A stretch of DNA of 64,000 nt from an uncultured Alphaproteobacteria bacterium (GCA_903897605.1 CAIUCH010000032.1:1-64000); one strand, 5' to 3'; shown: positions 33,868 through 43,821, counted from the stretch's first letter. A program made the numbers and translations. Notes: generated from the letters alone by a model not told the origin.

Positions 33868-36003
33868 ATGACCGGGTTTGGAAAATATTTCGCGCTGGCG
33901 GTTGCCATCATTGCTCTTGACCATGTCTACGCCGCCGCCGTTGAAAATCCGCCTGTGGCGGTTTTCGCGGTGGACCAGGCCGCCGCCGGGAGAAGCGAAT
34001 ATCTCGAGAATTGCGCCGGCTGCCACGGCAACAATCTCGCGGGCGGGAATGATTCGCCGGCGCTTGCGGGCATCGGCTTCATGAGCAGTTGGGGCAGCCG
34101 ATCGACCAAGGCGCTCTACCAGTTCATCTCCACCACCATGCCGGTGGGCAATGCCGGCAATCTCGGCGCCGGCACCTATGCGGACATCGCCGCTTTTCTT
34201 CTGGAAGCCAATGGCGCCAAACCCGGCACGGCCATTCTGACCGGCAACACCGACGTCCGCGTCGGCTCTGTCGCCAATGGCCAGGTCTTGGCCGAGGTGC
34301 AGAAGGGATTGGCGCCGCCGCTGGATCAGGGTGGCTCGCCGCGCGCAACCACCCATCTGGGCATCACGGTCGCGGGCATGGTGCGAAATTACGTTCCGGT
34401 CACTGACGACATGCTGGCGCATCCGTCCGATGGCGACTGGCTGATGTATCGGCGCAGCTACCAGGGTTGGAGCTACAGCCCGCTCACTCAGATCGATGCG
34501 CGCAACGTCAAAACGCTTCAGCTCAAATGGTCCTGGGCGATGAAAGAGGGCGGCGCCAGCGAGGTGACGCCGATCGTTCACAATGGTGTGATCTTTCTGT
34601 CCAACACCTCCAACACGGTGCAGGCGCTGGATGCCAGGACCGGCGAACTGATCTGGGAGAATCATATCGGGCCGGAAGCAACAGTCGCCTATATGGCGAC
34701 GCGCAGCTTGGCGCTCTATGCCGACAAGGTCTATGTCGCGACCACCGATGCCAAGCTGTATGCACTGGACGCGCGCACCGGCAAGGTTGCATGGCATGTC
34801 GAAATCGCGCCGCCGCCGAAAGGCGAGACCGGCGGCGTCATCGTCATTCACGACAAGGTGCTGGTGGGGATGATGGGCTGCGACAATTACACGATCGTCA
34901 ATTGCCACATGAGCGCCTATGACGCGCAAACCGGTAAGCAGGATTGGACCTTCTACACCACGGCGCGCGAAGGAACGCCCGGCGGCGACAGCTGGAACAA
35001 ACTTCCCGACACGCAGCGCGCCGGCACCGATACCTGGATTGCCGGGACTTATGATCCGGAACTGAACACGACCTATTGGGGCGTGGCGCAGTCAAAACCC
35101 TGGATGCGCGCCAGCCGCAAGACATATGGCGCACCGACGCTTTATGCCAATTCGACTTTGGCGCTCGATCCGGATAGCGGCAAACTCAAATGGTATTACC
35201 AGCACATCCCGGGAGAATCGCTTGACCTGGACGAAGTTTTCGAACGGGTGTTGATCGATCATGGCGACCAGAAGACCCTGATGACAATCGGCAAGGATGG
35301 CGTGTTGTGGAAGCTGGATCGCGTCACGGGCAAATTCCTGGGTGAAAAGGAGACCCTGTTTCAGAATGTCTTCAGCAAGATCGATCCCAAGACCGGTCAG
35401 GTGACCTATCGTTCCGATATCATCAACCAGAAGACCAATGAATGGATCTCCTCCTGCCCCGGACCGGAAGGTGGCCATGACTGGCAGGCGACCAGTTACA
35501 ACGCGCCCACCGATCTGCTGATCATTCCGCTCAGCCAAAGTTGCGTGCTGATGCGCGGCCATGACGTCGACATGAAGCTGGGCGGCGGCGGCACCGCCGC
35601 GTCGCAGCTTTTCTATTTCATGCCCGGAACCCATCGCAACATGGGCAAGCTGGTCGCCTATGACACCAAGAGCATGAAGGAAGTCTGGTCCTTCCAGCAG
35701 CGTGCGCCGTTCCTCACCTCGGTGCTCTCGACCGGCGGCGGTGTCGCCTTCATTGGCGATTTCGACCGCGTCTTCAAGGCGGTGGATGTGAGGACCGGCA
35801 AGACGCTGTGGCAGACCAGGCTGGGAAACACGGTGCAGGGCTATCCCGTCTCGTTCAGTCTCGATGGCAAACAATATGTCGCCGTCACGACTGGACTGGG
35901 CGGCGGCAGTCCCGAACAAAAGCCCTCCACCTTGCTGACCGAGGTGCATCGCTCCGGCACCGGCCAGCAGCTTTATCTGTTCGCGCTGCCGGACGGCGGT
36001 TGA
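33868..36003 (+). CDS. Quinoprotein alcohol dehydrogenase with N-terminal cytochrome c domain
   Basis: Periplasmic PQQ enzyme of 711 residues. A Sec signal is followed by a cytochrome c domain (C49-x2-C52-H53, CAGCH) and then an eight-bladed propeller (about 190-705) with W-motifs such as [12 protein letters not shown] and [26 protein letters not shown] is a classical PQQ-ADH segment. The candidate catalytic aspartate is D453 in GESLDLDEV, with a second Asp (D455) two residues later. That Asp-x-Asp pattern is associated with lanthanide-dependent XoxF/ExaF-type enzymes. The haem domain is at the N-terminus, whereas type II quinohaemoproteins carry it at the C-terminus. AAGGAG precedes the ATG at 33868, so the longer frame is rejected. 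Confidence 0.9.
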   Translation: MTGFGKYFALAVAIIALDHVYAAAVENPPVAVFAVDQAAAGRSEYLENCAGCHGNNLAGGNDSPALAGIGFMSSWGSRSTKALYQFISTTMPVGNAGNLGAGTYADIAAFLLEANGAKPGTAILTGNTDVRVGSVANGQVLAEVQKGLAPPLDQGGSPRATTHLGITVAGMVRNYVPVTDDMLAHPSDGDWLMYRRSYQGWSYSPLTQIDARNVKTLQLKWSWAMKEGGASEVTPIVHNGVIFLSNTSNTVQALDARTGELIWENHIGPEATVAYMATRSLALYADKVYVATTDAKLYALDARTGKVAWHVEIAPPPKGETGGVIVIHDKVLVGMMGCDNYTIVNCHMSAYDAQTGKQDWTFYTTAREGTPGGDSWNKLPDTQRAGTDTWIAGTYDPELNTTYWGVAQSKPWMRASRKTYGAPTLYANSTLALDPDSGKLKWYYQHIPGESLDLDEVFERVLIDHGDQKTLMTIGKDGVLWKLDRVTGKFLGEKETLFQNVFSKIDPKTGQVTYRSDIINQKTNEWISSCPGPEGGHDWQATSYNAPTDLLIIPLSQSCVLMRGHDVDMKLGGGGTAASQLFYFMPGTHRNMGKLVAYDTKSMKEVWSFQQRAPFLTSVLSTGGGVAFIGDFDRVFKAVDVRTGKTLWQTRLGNTVQGYPVSFSLDGKQYVAVTTGLGGGSPEQKPSTLLTEVHRSGTGQQLYLFALPDGG

Positions 36004-36009
36004 GCCAGT

Positions 36010-36126
36010 TCAGTTCTTGAAGGTTTTCTTCTCCACGTTCCATTCGCTGCAGGAGCCGCGATACAAGACGTTGTCGGACGCCGCATAAAGTTCGTGAATC
36101 AGGCAGCCGGTGAACCGGTCAATTCA
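36010..36126 (-). pseudogene. Possible remnant of a small cysteine-containing protein gene
   Basis: In the gap between two convergent genes the minus strand is open for 37 codons, reading IDRFTGCLIHELYAASDN and, later, EWNVEKKTFKN before a stop at 36010. An in-frame TGA at 36124-36126 separates it from a further open stretch (CGTTNKASC) that overlaps the neighbouring gene's end. There is no ATG. It could be decayed coding DNA. No family is recognised. Confidence 0.25.
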
Positions 36127-36155
36127 GCACGAGGCCTTGTTCGTGGTGCCGCAAC

Positions 36156-37190
36156 CTATCGTGTGGGCGCACTATAGGTATATGTGTAAGTCCAGCGCTT
36201 GGTTTCGCCGGGCGCCAGCTCGATGCCGATATGAGGCTCCACCGCCATCACGGTGCGGATAGACCAAAGATACATTTTTACCAATTTCTGGTCTCCCGTA
36301 ACCCGCATCCCAGCTCCGGTTTTGGTGTTCTCCACTTTGATGTCGTAGTCGCGTGCGTTATCGCCGAAACCGGAAATGAGAAAAGCAACGCGCTCCTCGC
36401 CCACCAGCGGCCGGACATAGGCGATGTGATTGCCGCGAATGCGCGCCGTGCCTGCGTTCGGCATGATGTCGGGCGTGATCGCGTAGGGGAGGGTCACCAT
36501 CACGTCGCCATTGCCGGGGCTGAGCTTAAGAAAGTTATGATCATAGACATTCGTATTGATCGGCATGATGCCGGTGTTGGTCAGCTCGTGCTCGATCCGC
36601 ATTTGCGGTTTGCCCGGGACCAACTGCAGTCTTTTCAGATAATGAAAACCGCCCGCGATATCCTGAGTGAAAGTGACACCCGAGTCCGTTACTGTGACAC
36701 CGCGCTGGCCAGCGTCGATAAGGTCATAGCTGCGGCCATGGTCATAGTCCTTGTGATCGGGCTTGCGCAGCATGCCGACGCCGACTTTGAGGAATGTCCC
36801 GCCGGGCATGGCTTCGTCGAAGCCGATGGGCGCGAATTCCTCCACCGGACCGGATATCGCACTGTGGAATCCCACCACCAGGCCCTGCGGCGTATAGGGA
36901 TCTTCCAGATCCTCCGATGAAACACGGTCAAACCAGGGTCCATAAAATTCCTGCCCACCGAAGGTCAGGCTACCGACCACCCCCGCCTGATCGAAGCGCT
37001 GGCCGCGATAGAAGCCTTTACCGGGATCGATCAGATATATTTTCGCTTTGATCAGACCGTTGCCGATAGTCGCCGAGGGGGAATCTGGTGACACGGGGAG
37101 GACACGGATCGGCGCCGCCGCCACAGCCGCCGCGCCCATCGTCAGCATCGCCGTCAAAGTGATAGCCGCGAATAATCTTCCGGTCGCCAT
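36156..37190 (-). CDS. Exported protein of unknown function, galactose-mutarotase-like fold
   Basis: A 344-residue protein with a Sec signal (cleavage near residue 25, after AVAAA). The body is beta-rich with DPGKGFYRGQRFDQAG, LTNTGIMPINTNVYDHNFL and ELAPGETKRWTYTYTYS, which resemble proteins of the galactose mutarotase-like superfamily. The catalytic residues of true mutarotases were not identified, so an enzymatic role is not claimed. The ATG at 37190 has GGGGGACAGG just upstream and is preferred to ATG 37202. It lies 32 bp downstream of the Lrp regulator gene on the same strand. Confidence 0.65.
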   Translation of the reverse strand: MATGRLFAAITLTAMLTMGAAAVAAAPIRVLPVSPDSPSATIGNGLIKAKIYLIDPGKGFYRGQRFDQAGVVGSLTFGGQEFYGPWFDRVSSEDLEDPYTPQGLVVGFHSAISGPVEEFAPIGFDEAMPGGTFLKVGVGMLRKPDHKDYDHGRSYDLIDAGQRGVTVTDSGVTFTQDIAGGFHYLKRLQLVPGKPQMRIEHELTNTGIMPINTNVYDHNFLKLSPGNGDVMVTLPYAITPDIMPNAGTARIRGNHIAYVRPLVGEERVAFLISGFGDNARDYDIKVENTKTGAGMRVTGDQKLVKMYLWSIRTVMAVEPHIGIELAPGETKRWTYTYTYSAPTR

Positions 37191-37222
37191 CCTGTCCCCC
37201 ATTTTGCGCCTCAGTCCGGACA

Positions 37223-37696
37223 TCAGCGGCTGGTCCGCAGCGGCACTGCCGTGGTGCGCTTGATCTCTTCCAGCACGATGCTGGAGCGCACGCTGGCCAC
37301 CTCGGACGCCTTGAGTAGATATTCCGTCAGCAGGCGATTATAGCTCTGCAGATCCGCCGTGATCACCCGCAGCATGTAATCTCCGTCGCCGGTAATCTTG
37401 GCGCATTCCTGAACTTCCGGCAGGCGCAGCAACCGTTCCCGGAACGCCAGAATCTCGGATTCGGCATGGGTGCGCATCACGATCATGACGAATGCGGTGA
37501 CGCCCAAGCCCAGCTTGCTGCTGTTCAGGATCGCCACCCGGCGGTCGATATAATCGTCCTGTTCCAGCCGCTGGACGCGGCGCGAAATCTGAGAGGCCGA
37601 CAAGCGGGCCTGATCGGCGAGGTCGCTGTTGGTCAGCTGCGCGTTGGACTGCAGCGCCTCCAGGATGCGGATGTCGAAGCTGTCCAAATCGGCCAT
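37223..37696 (-). CDS. Lrp/AsnC-family transcriptional regulator
   Basis: Regulator of 157 residues with an N-terminal helix-turn-helix (SDLADQARLSASQISRRVQR) and a C-terminal RAM ligand-binding domain (VQECAKITGDGDYMLRVI). It is divergent from hppD and the homogentisate operon with a 163-bp gap. Lrp-type activators or repressors of tyrosine and homogentisate catabolism in this arrangement commonly respond to the amino acid. The ATG at 37696 has TTGGGG upstream; the longer reading frame starts inside the promoter region. A dyad at 37785-37799 is a candidate binding site. Confidence 0.9.
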   Translation of the reverse strand: MADLDSFDIRILEALQSNAQLTNSDLADQARLSASQISRRVQRLEQDDYIDRRVAILNSSKLGLGVTAFVMIVMRTHAESEILAFRERLLRLPEVQECAKITGDGDYMLRVITADLQSYNRLLTEYLLKASEVASVRSSIVLEEIKRTTAVPLRTSR

Positions 37697-37784
37697 AACG
37701 ACCCCAACGGGCGACATATTTGATGCATGGAATCGGCAAAATATGCAAAACTGGTGCACATCTTTATCAAAAATGGCCAATGAA

Positions 37785-37799
37785 TGCAAATAATTCGCA
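37785..37799. promoter_or_regulatory. Candidate Lrp-type operator upstream of hppD
   Basis: TGCAAAT-A-ATTCGCA is an inverted repeat with one mismatch in 7-bp arms, 61 bp before the hppD start. A related half site (ATATGCAAAA) lies at 37741-37750. Lrp-family proteins bind such short AT-rich dyads in series. Binding is inferred from location beside the divergent regulator gene. Confidence 0.4.
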
Positions 37800-37859
37800 T
37801 ATTCATGCGCCTAACATGGGGCTCAGCGCGGATCGGCGCGCCTTTGCCGGGAGCAAAAG

Positions 37860-38909
37860 ATGTTGGAATGCGACAATCCCCTTGGTCTGAACGGCTTCGC
37901 CTTTGTCGAATTCACCAGCCCGGATATCGACACGATGACGGGTCAACTCAAGCAGTTGGGATTTGTCGCGGCCGCCCGGCAAGAGGCCCGAAACCTGACC
38001 CTGTTCCGTCAAGGCAATATCGCCATCGTGCTCAACTCGGGAAGCGGCCGCCAGGCCGCTGAGTTCCGCGACCTGCATGGTCCGTCCGCCAATGGCATGG
38101 CATTTCGCGTCACCGATGCCGCCAAGGCGCATGCTCTTGCGCTGTCGCGCGGCGCCATTTCGGTGCCGGCGGAATATGGCGCCCTTGGCCCGGACAGTAA
38201 GATTCTGCAGGGTATCGGCGGTTCGCTTTTATATCTGGTCGATTCCGACCCGTTCCAGGATTGGCGCGAAGTGCCGGGCTGGCGCCAGGCCGCGGCCGAG
38301 AATGGTGTCGGCCTCAATATTCTCGATCACCTCACTCACAATGTCCGGCGTGGCGAGATGCGCGTCTGGTCCAACTTTTACAGCAAGCTGTTCGGCTTCG
38401 AGGAACAGAAATATTTCGACATCAAGGGCCAGATGACGGGCCTGTTCAGTCAGGCCATGATCGCGCCGGACCACGCCATCCGCATTCCGCTCAATGAAAG
38501 CCAGGACGACAAGAGCCAGATCGAGGAATTCATCGAGCAGTATCATGGCGAAGGCATCCAGCATCTGGCCTTCACCACTGGCGACATCTATGCCACGGTC
38601 GAGGCGCTGCGCCGGCGCGGCGTCAAGCTGCAGGACACGATCGAGACCTATTACGAACTGGTGGACAAGCGCGTTCCTGGGCATGGCGAGGATGTCGCGC
38701 GCCTCAAGCGCAATCGCATCCTGATCGATGGCAGCGTGGAAGAGGGCATTTTGCTGCAGATTTTCACGGAGAATCTGTTCGGCCCGATCTTCTTCGAGAT
38801 CATCCAACGCAAGGGCAATGAGGGCTTCGGCAACGGCAATTTCCAGGCCCTGTTCGAATCCATCGAACTCGACCAGATCCGGCGGGGTGTCATCTCTGCC
38901 CATGCATAG
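37860..38909 (+). CDS. hppD: 4-hydroxyphenylpyruvate dioxygenase
   Basis: Converts 4-hydroxyphenylpyruvate to homogentisate with Fe(II) and O2. The 349-residue protein consists of two vicinal-oxygen-chelate halves. The iron ligands are H157 (LDHLTHNV), H235 (IQHLAF) and E313 (FFEIIQRKG). GGGAG precedes the ATG at 37860. It is the first gene of hppD-hmgA-fahA-maiA, with a 63-bp gap to hmgA, and it is divergent from the Lrp regulator. Its substrate comes from tyrosine by an aminotransferase that is not in this window. Confidence 0.96.
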   Translation: MLECDNPLGLNGFAFVEFTSPDIDTMTGQLKQLGFVAAARQEARNLTLFRQGNIAIVLNSGSGRQAAEFRDLHGPSANGMAFRVTDAAKAHALALSRGAISVPAEYGALGPDSKILQGIGGSLLYLVDSDPFQDWREVPGWRQAAAENGVGLNILDHLTHNVRRGEMRVWSNFYSKLFGFEEQKYFDIKGQMTGLFSQAMIAPDHAIRIPLNESQDDKSQIEEFIEQYHGEGIQHLAFTTGDIYATVEALRRRGVKLQDTIETYYELVDKRVPGHGEDVARLKRNRILIDGSVEEGILLQIFTENLFGPIFFEIIQRKGNEGFGNGNFQALFESIELDQIRRGVISAHA

Positions 38910-38972
38910 GCGCCCGCATGTGCCAAACGGCATCATGTGTGATAAGAGCGAACGGGCGGAGCGCCACTTTCG

Positions 38973-40265
38973 ATGACAGCCACGATGATGACGGGCTTTG
39001 GCAACAGCTTTGAAACCGAGGCGCTCGCCGGCGCATTGCCTGCCCACCAGAATTCACCGCAGAAGGTGCCGTTCGGCCTTTATGCCGAGCAATTGTCCGG
39101 TTCGCCCTTCACGGCGCCGCGCGCCGACAATCGTCACAGTTGGCTCTATCGCCTGAGGCCAGCTGCGGCGCACCCCCCCTACCGGCTCGATCCGAAAATC
39201 GGATTGCTGCGCTCCGGGCCTTTTTCCGAAGTGCCGCCCAGCCCCAATCGCCTGCGCTGGAATCCGTTGCCCATGCCGGGCGCGCCGACGGATTTCGTCG
39301 ACGGCCTGATCACTTGGGGCGGCAATGGCGACGTCGCGGCAGGTTTCGGAATGGGCATCCATCTGTACGCCGCCAACCGCTCGATGGAGCGCCGCGCCTT
39401 TACCAACGCCGATGGCGAATTGCTGATTGTCCCCCAGCAGGGATCACTTTTGCTGGTGACGGAGATGGGGCGCTTCACCGTCGAACCGGAGCAGGTCGGC
39501 ATTATCCCGCGCGGCGTGGGATTTCGCGTCGAACTGCCCGACGGCCAGGCGCGCGGTTATGTTTGCGAAAATTATGGCGCGATGCTGCGCCTGCCCGAGC
39601 TGGGCCCGATTGGTTCGAACGGCCTGGCCAACCGGCGCGATTTCGAAACGCCAAAGGCGGCATTCGAGGATATCGAAGAACCTTGCGAGCTGGTCCAGAA
39701 ATTCCAGGGGCGGCTTTGGACCACCACACTGTCCCACAGCCCATTCGATGTCGTCGCCTGGCAGGGCAACCTGGCGCCCTACCGGTATGATCTTCGACGG
39801 TTCAATACCATCAATACGGTCAGCTTCGACCATCCCGATCCGTCGATCTTCACGGTGCTGACATCGCCGAGCGATACCGCCGGCACGGCCAATATCGATT
39901 TCGTGATCTTCCCGCCCCGCTGGATGGTGGCCGAGCATAGTTTCCGGCCTCCCTGGTTTCATCGCAACATCATGAGCGAGTTCATGGGCCTGATCCGAGG
40001 CAGTTATGACGCCAAGGATAGTTTTTCCGCGGGCTGCTCATCCCTGCACAACCAGATGGCCGCGCATGGCCCCGACAAGATCAGCTATGAGAAGGCGGTT
40101 GCGGCCGATCTCAAGCCCCACAAAATCGACAATACCATGGCCTTCATGTTCGAAAGCCGCATGGTGATCCGCCCGACCCGTTTTGCGATGGAGACGCCGC
40201 TCTTGCAGAGCGATTACGACGCCTGCTGGGCGGGTTTCACCCCGGCGAATTTGAACGCTCCATGA
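38973..40265 (+). CDS. hmgA: Homogentisate 1,2-dioxygenase
   Basis: Opens the homogentisate ring to maleylacetoacetate with Fe(II). The 430-residue protein matches the usual length. It has the conserved N-terminus [17 protein letters not shown] and the iron-binding segment [14 protein letters not shown] with a His and a Glu, plus the later histidine in [14 protein letters not shown] lies about 13 nt before the ATG. Its stop overlaps the fahA start by 4 bp, which supports a single transcript. Confidence 0.96.
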   Translation: MTATMMTGFGNSFETEALAGALPAHQNSPQKVPFGLYAEQLSGSPFTAPRADNRHSWLYRLRPAAAHPPYRLDPKIGLLRSGPFSEVPPSPNRLRWNPLPMPGAPTDFVDGLITWGGNGDVAAGFGMGIHLYAANRSMERRAFTNADGELLIVPQQGSLLLVTEMGRFTVEPEQVGIIPRGVGFRVELPDGQARGYVCENYGAMLRLPELGPIGSNGLANRRDFETPKAAFEDIEEPCELVQKFQGRLWTTTLSHSPFDVVAWQGNLAPYRYDLRRFNTINTVSFDHPDPSIFTVLTSPSDTAGTANIDFVIFPPRWMVAEHSFRPPWFHRNIMSEFMGLIRGSYDAKDSFSAGCSSLHNQMAAHGPDKISYEKAVAADLKPHKIDNTMAFMFESRMVIRPTRFAMETPLLQSDYDACWAGFTPANLNAP

Positions 40266-41548
40266 GTGCAATCGACGAAACCCATGATCGCGGACGTGCC
40301 AGTTGGCTCGAATCCGCGAATGGGCATTGCGACTTTCCGATCCAGAATCTGCCCTTTGGCATATTCAGCGGCCCCGATGGGCCGGCCCGTCCCGGCGTCG
40401 CCATCGGCGATTTTGTGCTGGATCTTTCGGCGGCCTCCCGTGAAGGACTGCTTGCCGAATTTCCCGCCGGTCTTTTTTCCGCGCCAACTCTCAACGGACT
40501 TTTGGCGTTCGGCGAGCGGCGCAATCTTAGGCGCCGTCTTTTCACGCTTCTGTCAGACGTCGGTTATCAGCCGAAAGTCGAACCGCTGCTGCGCCGGATA
40601 AATGATGTCGCACTGCAGATGCCCGCGGCCATCGGCGACTATACGGATTTCTATGCCGGTATCCATCACGCCGAAAATGTCGGGCGTCTGTTTCGCCCGG
40701 ACAATCCGCTTCTTCCCAACTACAAGCATGTGCCCATCGGCTATCATGGCCGCGCCTCATCGGTGCGAGTATCGGGGCACGCCGTCCGGCGGCCCAATGG
40801 CCAGCGCAAGGGGGAAGGCGAGGCGCCTTCGTTCGGCCCTTCGACGCGGCTCGATTATGAATTGGAGTTGGGCATCTGGATCGGCGCCGGCAATGAGTTG
40901 GGCGAGACCATCCCGATCGCCGAGGCCCCGTCTCACATCGCCGGTTTTTGCCTTCTCAATGACTGGTCGGCGCGGGACATTCAGGCCTGGGAATATCAGC
41001 CATTGGGCCCATTCCTGGCAAAGAATTTTGCCACCACCATATCGCCCTGGATTGTCACCGCCGAGGCGATGGCTCCATTCCGCATTGCCCAATCCGCGAG
41101 GCCGGCCGGCGATCCCCAGCCGCTCGCCTATCTTTGGGATCCGGGCGATCAAGCAGCTGGAGCATTGGCGATCGATTTCGAGGTCAGCCTTCTGACCGGG
41201 CGCATGCGTGCAAGTCATGAGCAGGCGTTCCGGCTCAGCCGTTCCCAGGCGCATGATCTATATTGGACGCCGGCGCAACTGGTCACACACCATGCCTCCA
41301 ACGGCTGCAACATGAATCCGGGGGACCTGCTGGGAACCGGCACGATTTCCGGTTCCCAGGATGGGCAATGCGGCAGCCTGCTCGAGGTCACGCAAGGCGG
41401 GCGCGTGCCGGTCAAGCTACCGAACGGTGAAACCCGAACCTTTCTGGAAGATGGCGACGAAGTTCTTTTCCATGGCCGCGCCCATGCCGATGGCTATGCG
41501 AGCATCGGCTTTGGCCCGTGCCGCGGCGTGATCCGGCCTGCGCCATGA
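40262..41548 (+). CDS. fahA: Fumarylacetoacetase
   Basis: Hydrolyses fumarylacetoacetate to fumarate and acetoacetate, the last step of the homogentisate route. The 428-residue protein has the metal and catalytic segments [25 protein letters not shown] (two Glu) and [14 protein letters not shown] (Asp), as in the mammalian enzyme. The start ATG overlaps hmgA by 4 bp, and the end overlaps maiA by 4 bp. In the operon order the isomerase gene comes after the hydrolase gene. Confidence 0.96.
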   Translation: MSAIDETHDRGRASWLESANGHCDFPIQNLPFGIFSGPDGPARPGVAIGDFVLDLSAASREGLLAEFPAGLFSAPTLNGLLAFGERRNLRRRLFTLLSDVGYQPKVEPLLRRINDVALQMPAAIGDYTDFYAGIHHAENVGRLFRPDNPLLPNYKHVPIGYHGRASSVRVSGHAVRRPNGQRKGEGEAPSFGPSTRLDYELELGIWIGAGNELGETIPIAEAPSHIAGFCLLNDWSARDIQAWEYQPLGPFLAKNFATTISPWIVTAEAMAPFRIAQSARPAGDPQPLAYLWDPGDQAAGALAIDFEVSLLTGRMRASHEQAFRLSRSQAHDLYWTPAQLVTHHASNGCNMNPGDLLGTGTISGSQDGQCGSLLEVTQGGRVPVKLPNGETRTFLEDGDEVLFHGRAHADGYASIGFGPCRGVIRPAP

Positions 41549-42195
41549 CAAATTCTCTCCGTCTGCACGGCTACTGGCGTTCCTCGGCCTCCTATCGCGT
41601 CCGTATTGCGCTGAATCTCAAGGGCATTTCGTATGATCAGGTCACGCATGACCTCAGGCGGAATGAACAGGCTGCGCCCGCTTACCGCAACATCGCGCCG
41701 CAAGGCTTGGTGCCGGCGTTGGAGACGCAAGATGGCGTGCTCACCCAATCGCCTGCCATCCTGGAATGGATCGAAGAGCGCTGGCCGGCGCCGCCTTTAT
41801 TGCCGAAAGATCTCCATGGGCGCGCCATTGTCCGCGCCATGGCGGCGCTGATCGGTTGCGATATCCATCCCCTGAACAATCTGCGCGTTCTGCGCGTCTT
41901 GCAGAATGAATTTCAGCTGACACAAGAGCAAACGAATGCCTGGGCGGGCCGTTGGATCCATGAAGGATTCCAGGCGCTGGAAATCCTTGCCGGGCAGCAT
42001 GGCAGCCTGTTTTGCTACTGCGATCAGCCGACTTTGGCCGATTGCTATCTGGTACCCCAGATTTATAACGCCGAGCGTTTTGGCGTCGGCCTTTCCCAAT
42101 TTCCAAAACTTGACGCCATAGCGGCGAGGGCGTTGACGTTGCCGGCTTTCGCCGATGCCCATCCCAGGCGCCAGCCGGATGGCGAGCCCGCTTGA
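41545..42195 (+). CDS. maiA: Maleylacetoacetate isomerase (zeta-class GST)
   Basis: Isomerises maleylacetoacetate to fumarylacetoacetate using glutathione. The 216-residue protein has a thioredoxin-like N-terminal domain with the active-site segment WRSSASYRVRIALNLKGI. The C-terminal helical domain contains CDIHPLNNLRVLR and TLADCYLVPQIYNA, which are typical of the zeta class. The ATG at 41545 overlaps the fahA stop by 4 bp, while the longer frame starts inside fahA. It ends the homogentisate operon, and ogt is convergent 8 bp further on. Confidence 0.95.
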   Translation: MTNSLRLHGYWRSSASYRVRIALNLKGISYDQVTHDLRRNEQAAPAYRNIAPQGLVPALETQDGVLTQSPAILEWIEERWPAPPLLPKDLHGRAIVRAMAALIGCDIHPLNNLRVLRVLQNEFQLTQEQTNAWAGRWIHEGFQALEILAGQHGSLFCYCDQPTLADCYLVPQIYNAERFGVGLSQFPKLDAIAARALTLPAFADAHPRRQPDGEPA

Positions 42196-42202
42196 ATCCA
42201 AG

Positions 42203-42757
42203 CTAAGCGCCGATATTCCCTTTACCGCCTTCAAGCGCCAGCAGATGGGCCTTGGTTTTCAGGCCGCCGGCAAAGCCCGTCAATTTCCCGGTCGACCCGA
42301 TCACGCGGTGGCAAGGCGCGATGATGGAGATCGGATTCTTGCCATTCGCCGCGCCCACCGCGCGCATTGCCTTGGGGTTTCCCAACTGCCGGGCGATCTC
42401 GCCATAGCTGCGGGTCTCGCCGAACGGAATGGCGAGCAGGGCCCGCCATACTTTGTTCTGAAATTCCGTGCCTACGAAATCCAGCTTGACGTTGAATGTC
42501 TTGCGCTTGCGGGCAAAATATTCGGCCAGCTGGCGTTGCGTTTCCATCAGGATGGGATGTTTCCTGTCTTCGCCGACAATGTTCAAGCGCACGCGTTTGG
42601 GATCGTCATTTTCCCAAAGGATCGCGGCCAGGCCCCCGTCGCTGCCAACCAATGTGAGATCGCCGACCGGCGAGCGCATCGTCGTGTACACATATGTCCT
42701 TTGATTTGGCGCCTTCTGATTTCGAGGCTTCGGCCTGGGCATGAATTTCTCCGTCAT
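42203..42757 (-). CDS. ogt: Methylated-DNA-[protein]-cysteine S-methyltransferase
   Basis: Repairs O6-alkylguanine by transfer of the alkyl group to its own cysteine. The 184-residue protein has an N-terminal ribonuclease-like domain and the C-terminal methyltransferase domain with RAVGAANGKNPISIIAPCHRV, where the cysteine of PCHRV is the acceptor. A basic N-terminal tail of about 20 residues (PRPKPRNQ) is longer than usual, and Met-6 is another possible start. It is convergent with maiA and divergent from kynB. Confidence 0.94.
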   Translation of the reverse strand: MTEKFMPRPKPRNQKAPNQRTYVYTTMRSPVGDLTLVGSDGGLAAILWENDDPKRVRLNIVGEDRKHPILMETQRQLAEYFARKRKTFNVKLDFVGTEFQNKVWRALLAIPFGETRSYGEIARQLGNPKAMRAVGAANGKNPISIIAPCHRVIGSTGKLTGFAGGLKTKAHLLALEGGKGNIGA

Positions 42758-42861
42758 TCGCGTGCGGCTCCGCCAGGAGGGTAGTGGCTTGATCGGCGAA
42801 TTGAAGCGGTGCGAACCATCAAATGGGCAATTCGGCAGTCGTCACCGCGCCAATCCATTCT

Positions 42862-42871
42862 GAACCGGTTC
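42862..42871. promoter_or_regulatory. Perfect palindrome GAACCGGTTC upstream of kynB
   Basis: A 10-bp perfect dyad in the 209-bp gap between ogt and kynB, about 95 bp before the kynB start. It could be an operator, but a dyad this short may also occur by chance. No regulator is assigned. Confidence 0.25.
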
Positions 42872-42966
42872 TAAGCTAACATATTGTGTACATTGAGAAA
42901 ATCAGATTGCTGGAGCGGCCCGGCCGGCTATGGCGCCTGGGGCCGCGGACTCGTATAGAAAGTGAG

Positions 42967-43602
42967 ATGCGCTCAACCAGAAGACTCTGGGATATTTCCC
43001 AGCCCTTGCGTCCGGCTCTGCCAGTCTGGCCTGGCGATTCCAAATTTGCGATCCGGCAGCACTGGTCTTATGGCGAAGGCAGTCCGGTGAATGTCGCCTC
43101 GATCGCGCTTTCCACCCATTCGGGTGCCCATGCCGACGCGCCGTTGCATTACGATCCCGCCGGTTCCCCGATCGATGCGGTGGCGCTTGAGCCTTATCTG
43201 GGACCGTGCCGATTGGTGGATGCGCGCGGCGCCGGTGACGTTGTCGGCGCCGATCTGGTGGAAACCCATTGGAGCCCTGGCGTCACGCGAATGCTGTTTC
43301 GCACCTTTAATCGGTTTCCGATGAATAGCTGGCCTGCGAGTTTCACCGCGATGAGTGCTCCGGCCATTCGGGCGCTTGGCGCCCACGGTGTTGTCCTTGT
43401 CGGCATCGATTCGCCCTCGATTGACCCGGAAACCTCCAAGACCATGGATGCCCATCTCTCGGTGCCACGCGACATGAGAATCCTGGAAGGGTTGGTGCTG
43501 GATCACGTCCCGCCTGGCGATTATGAGCTGATTGCATTGCCGCTGCCCCTGACAGGTCTGGACGCTTCACCGGTTCGCGCGGTCTTGCGAGAGCTGGAGT
43601 AG
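42967..43602 (+). CDS. kynB: Kynurenine formamidase (cyclase-family arylformamidase)
   Basis: Hydrolyses N-formyl-L-kynurenine to L-kynurenine and formate. The 211-residue metal-dependent hydrolase has the KynB metal motif in STHSGAHADAPLHY and the C-terminal metal/active-site segments GIDSPSIDPETSKTMDAH and LEGLVLDHV. The ATG at 42967 begins MRSTRRLWDISQPL, the typical N-terminus; the longer frame has no ribosome site. It precedes kynU by 215 bp. Tryptophan 2,3-dioxygenase (kynA), normally the first step, is not in this window. Confidence 0.94.
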   Translation: MRSTRRLWDISQPLRPALPVWPGDSKFAIRQHWSYGEGSPVNVASIALSTHSGAHADAPLHYDPAGSPIDAVALEPYLGPCRLVDARGAGDVVGADLVETHWSPGVTRMLFRTFNRFPMNSWPASFTAMSAPAIRALGAHGVVLVGIDSPSIDPETSKTMDAHLSVPRDMRILEGLVLDHVPPGDYELIALPLPLTGLDASPVRAVLRELE

Positions 43603-43683
43603 TTCCCACCGTCCTTCCAAAAGACTAGGCTGGGCAAGCGGCCAATCGGACCGCCTGCAGGCGAATTCATTGGGGTCGTATTC

Positions 43684-43821
43684 GTGTCGATCAAAAGTGT
43701 TGCCCAGTCGGTCGATCCGGCCGTAGAAATTTCACCGGAATTCGACGCTGTAAATTCAGGCGGCAGGCTGTGGCGCGCCTATCTCATGTTTGGTGTAAGA
43801 CGCGGTGGACCTGCATCATGA
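43684..43821 (+). other. Possible 45-codon upstream ORF coupled to kynU
   Basis: A GTG-started frame with TTGGGG upstream ends in a TGA that overlaps the kynU ATG (ATGA). The same frame is open from the kynB stop onwards, so it may be non-coding sequence that happens to lack stops. No family is recognised. It is listed because of the overlap and because the kynB-kynU gap has no other content. Confidence 0.2.

Noticed and set aside
33718-34929. 403-codon minus-strand open frame
   Set aside because: Antisense to the PQQ alcohol dehydrogenase, and no motif is present.
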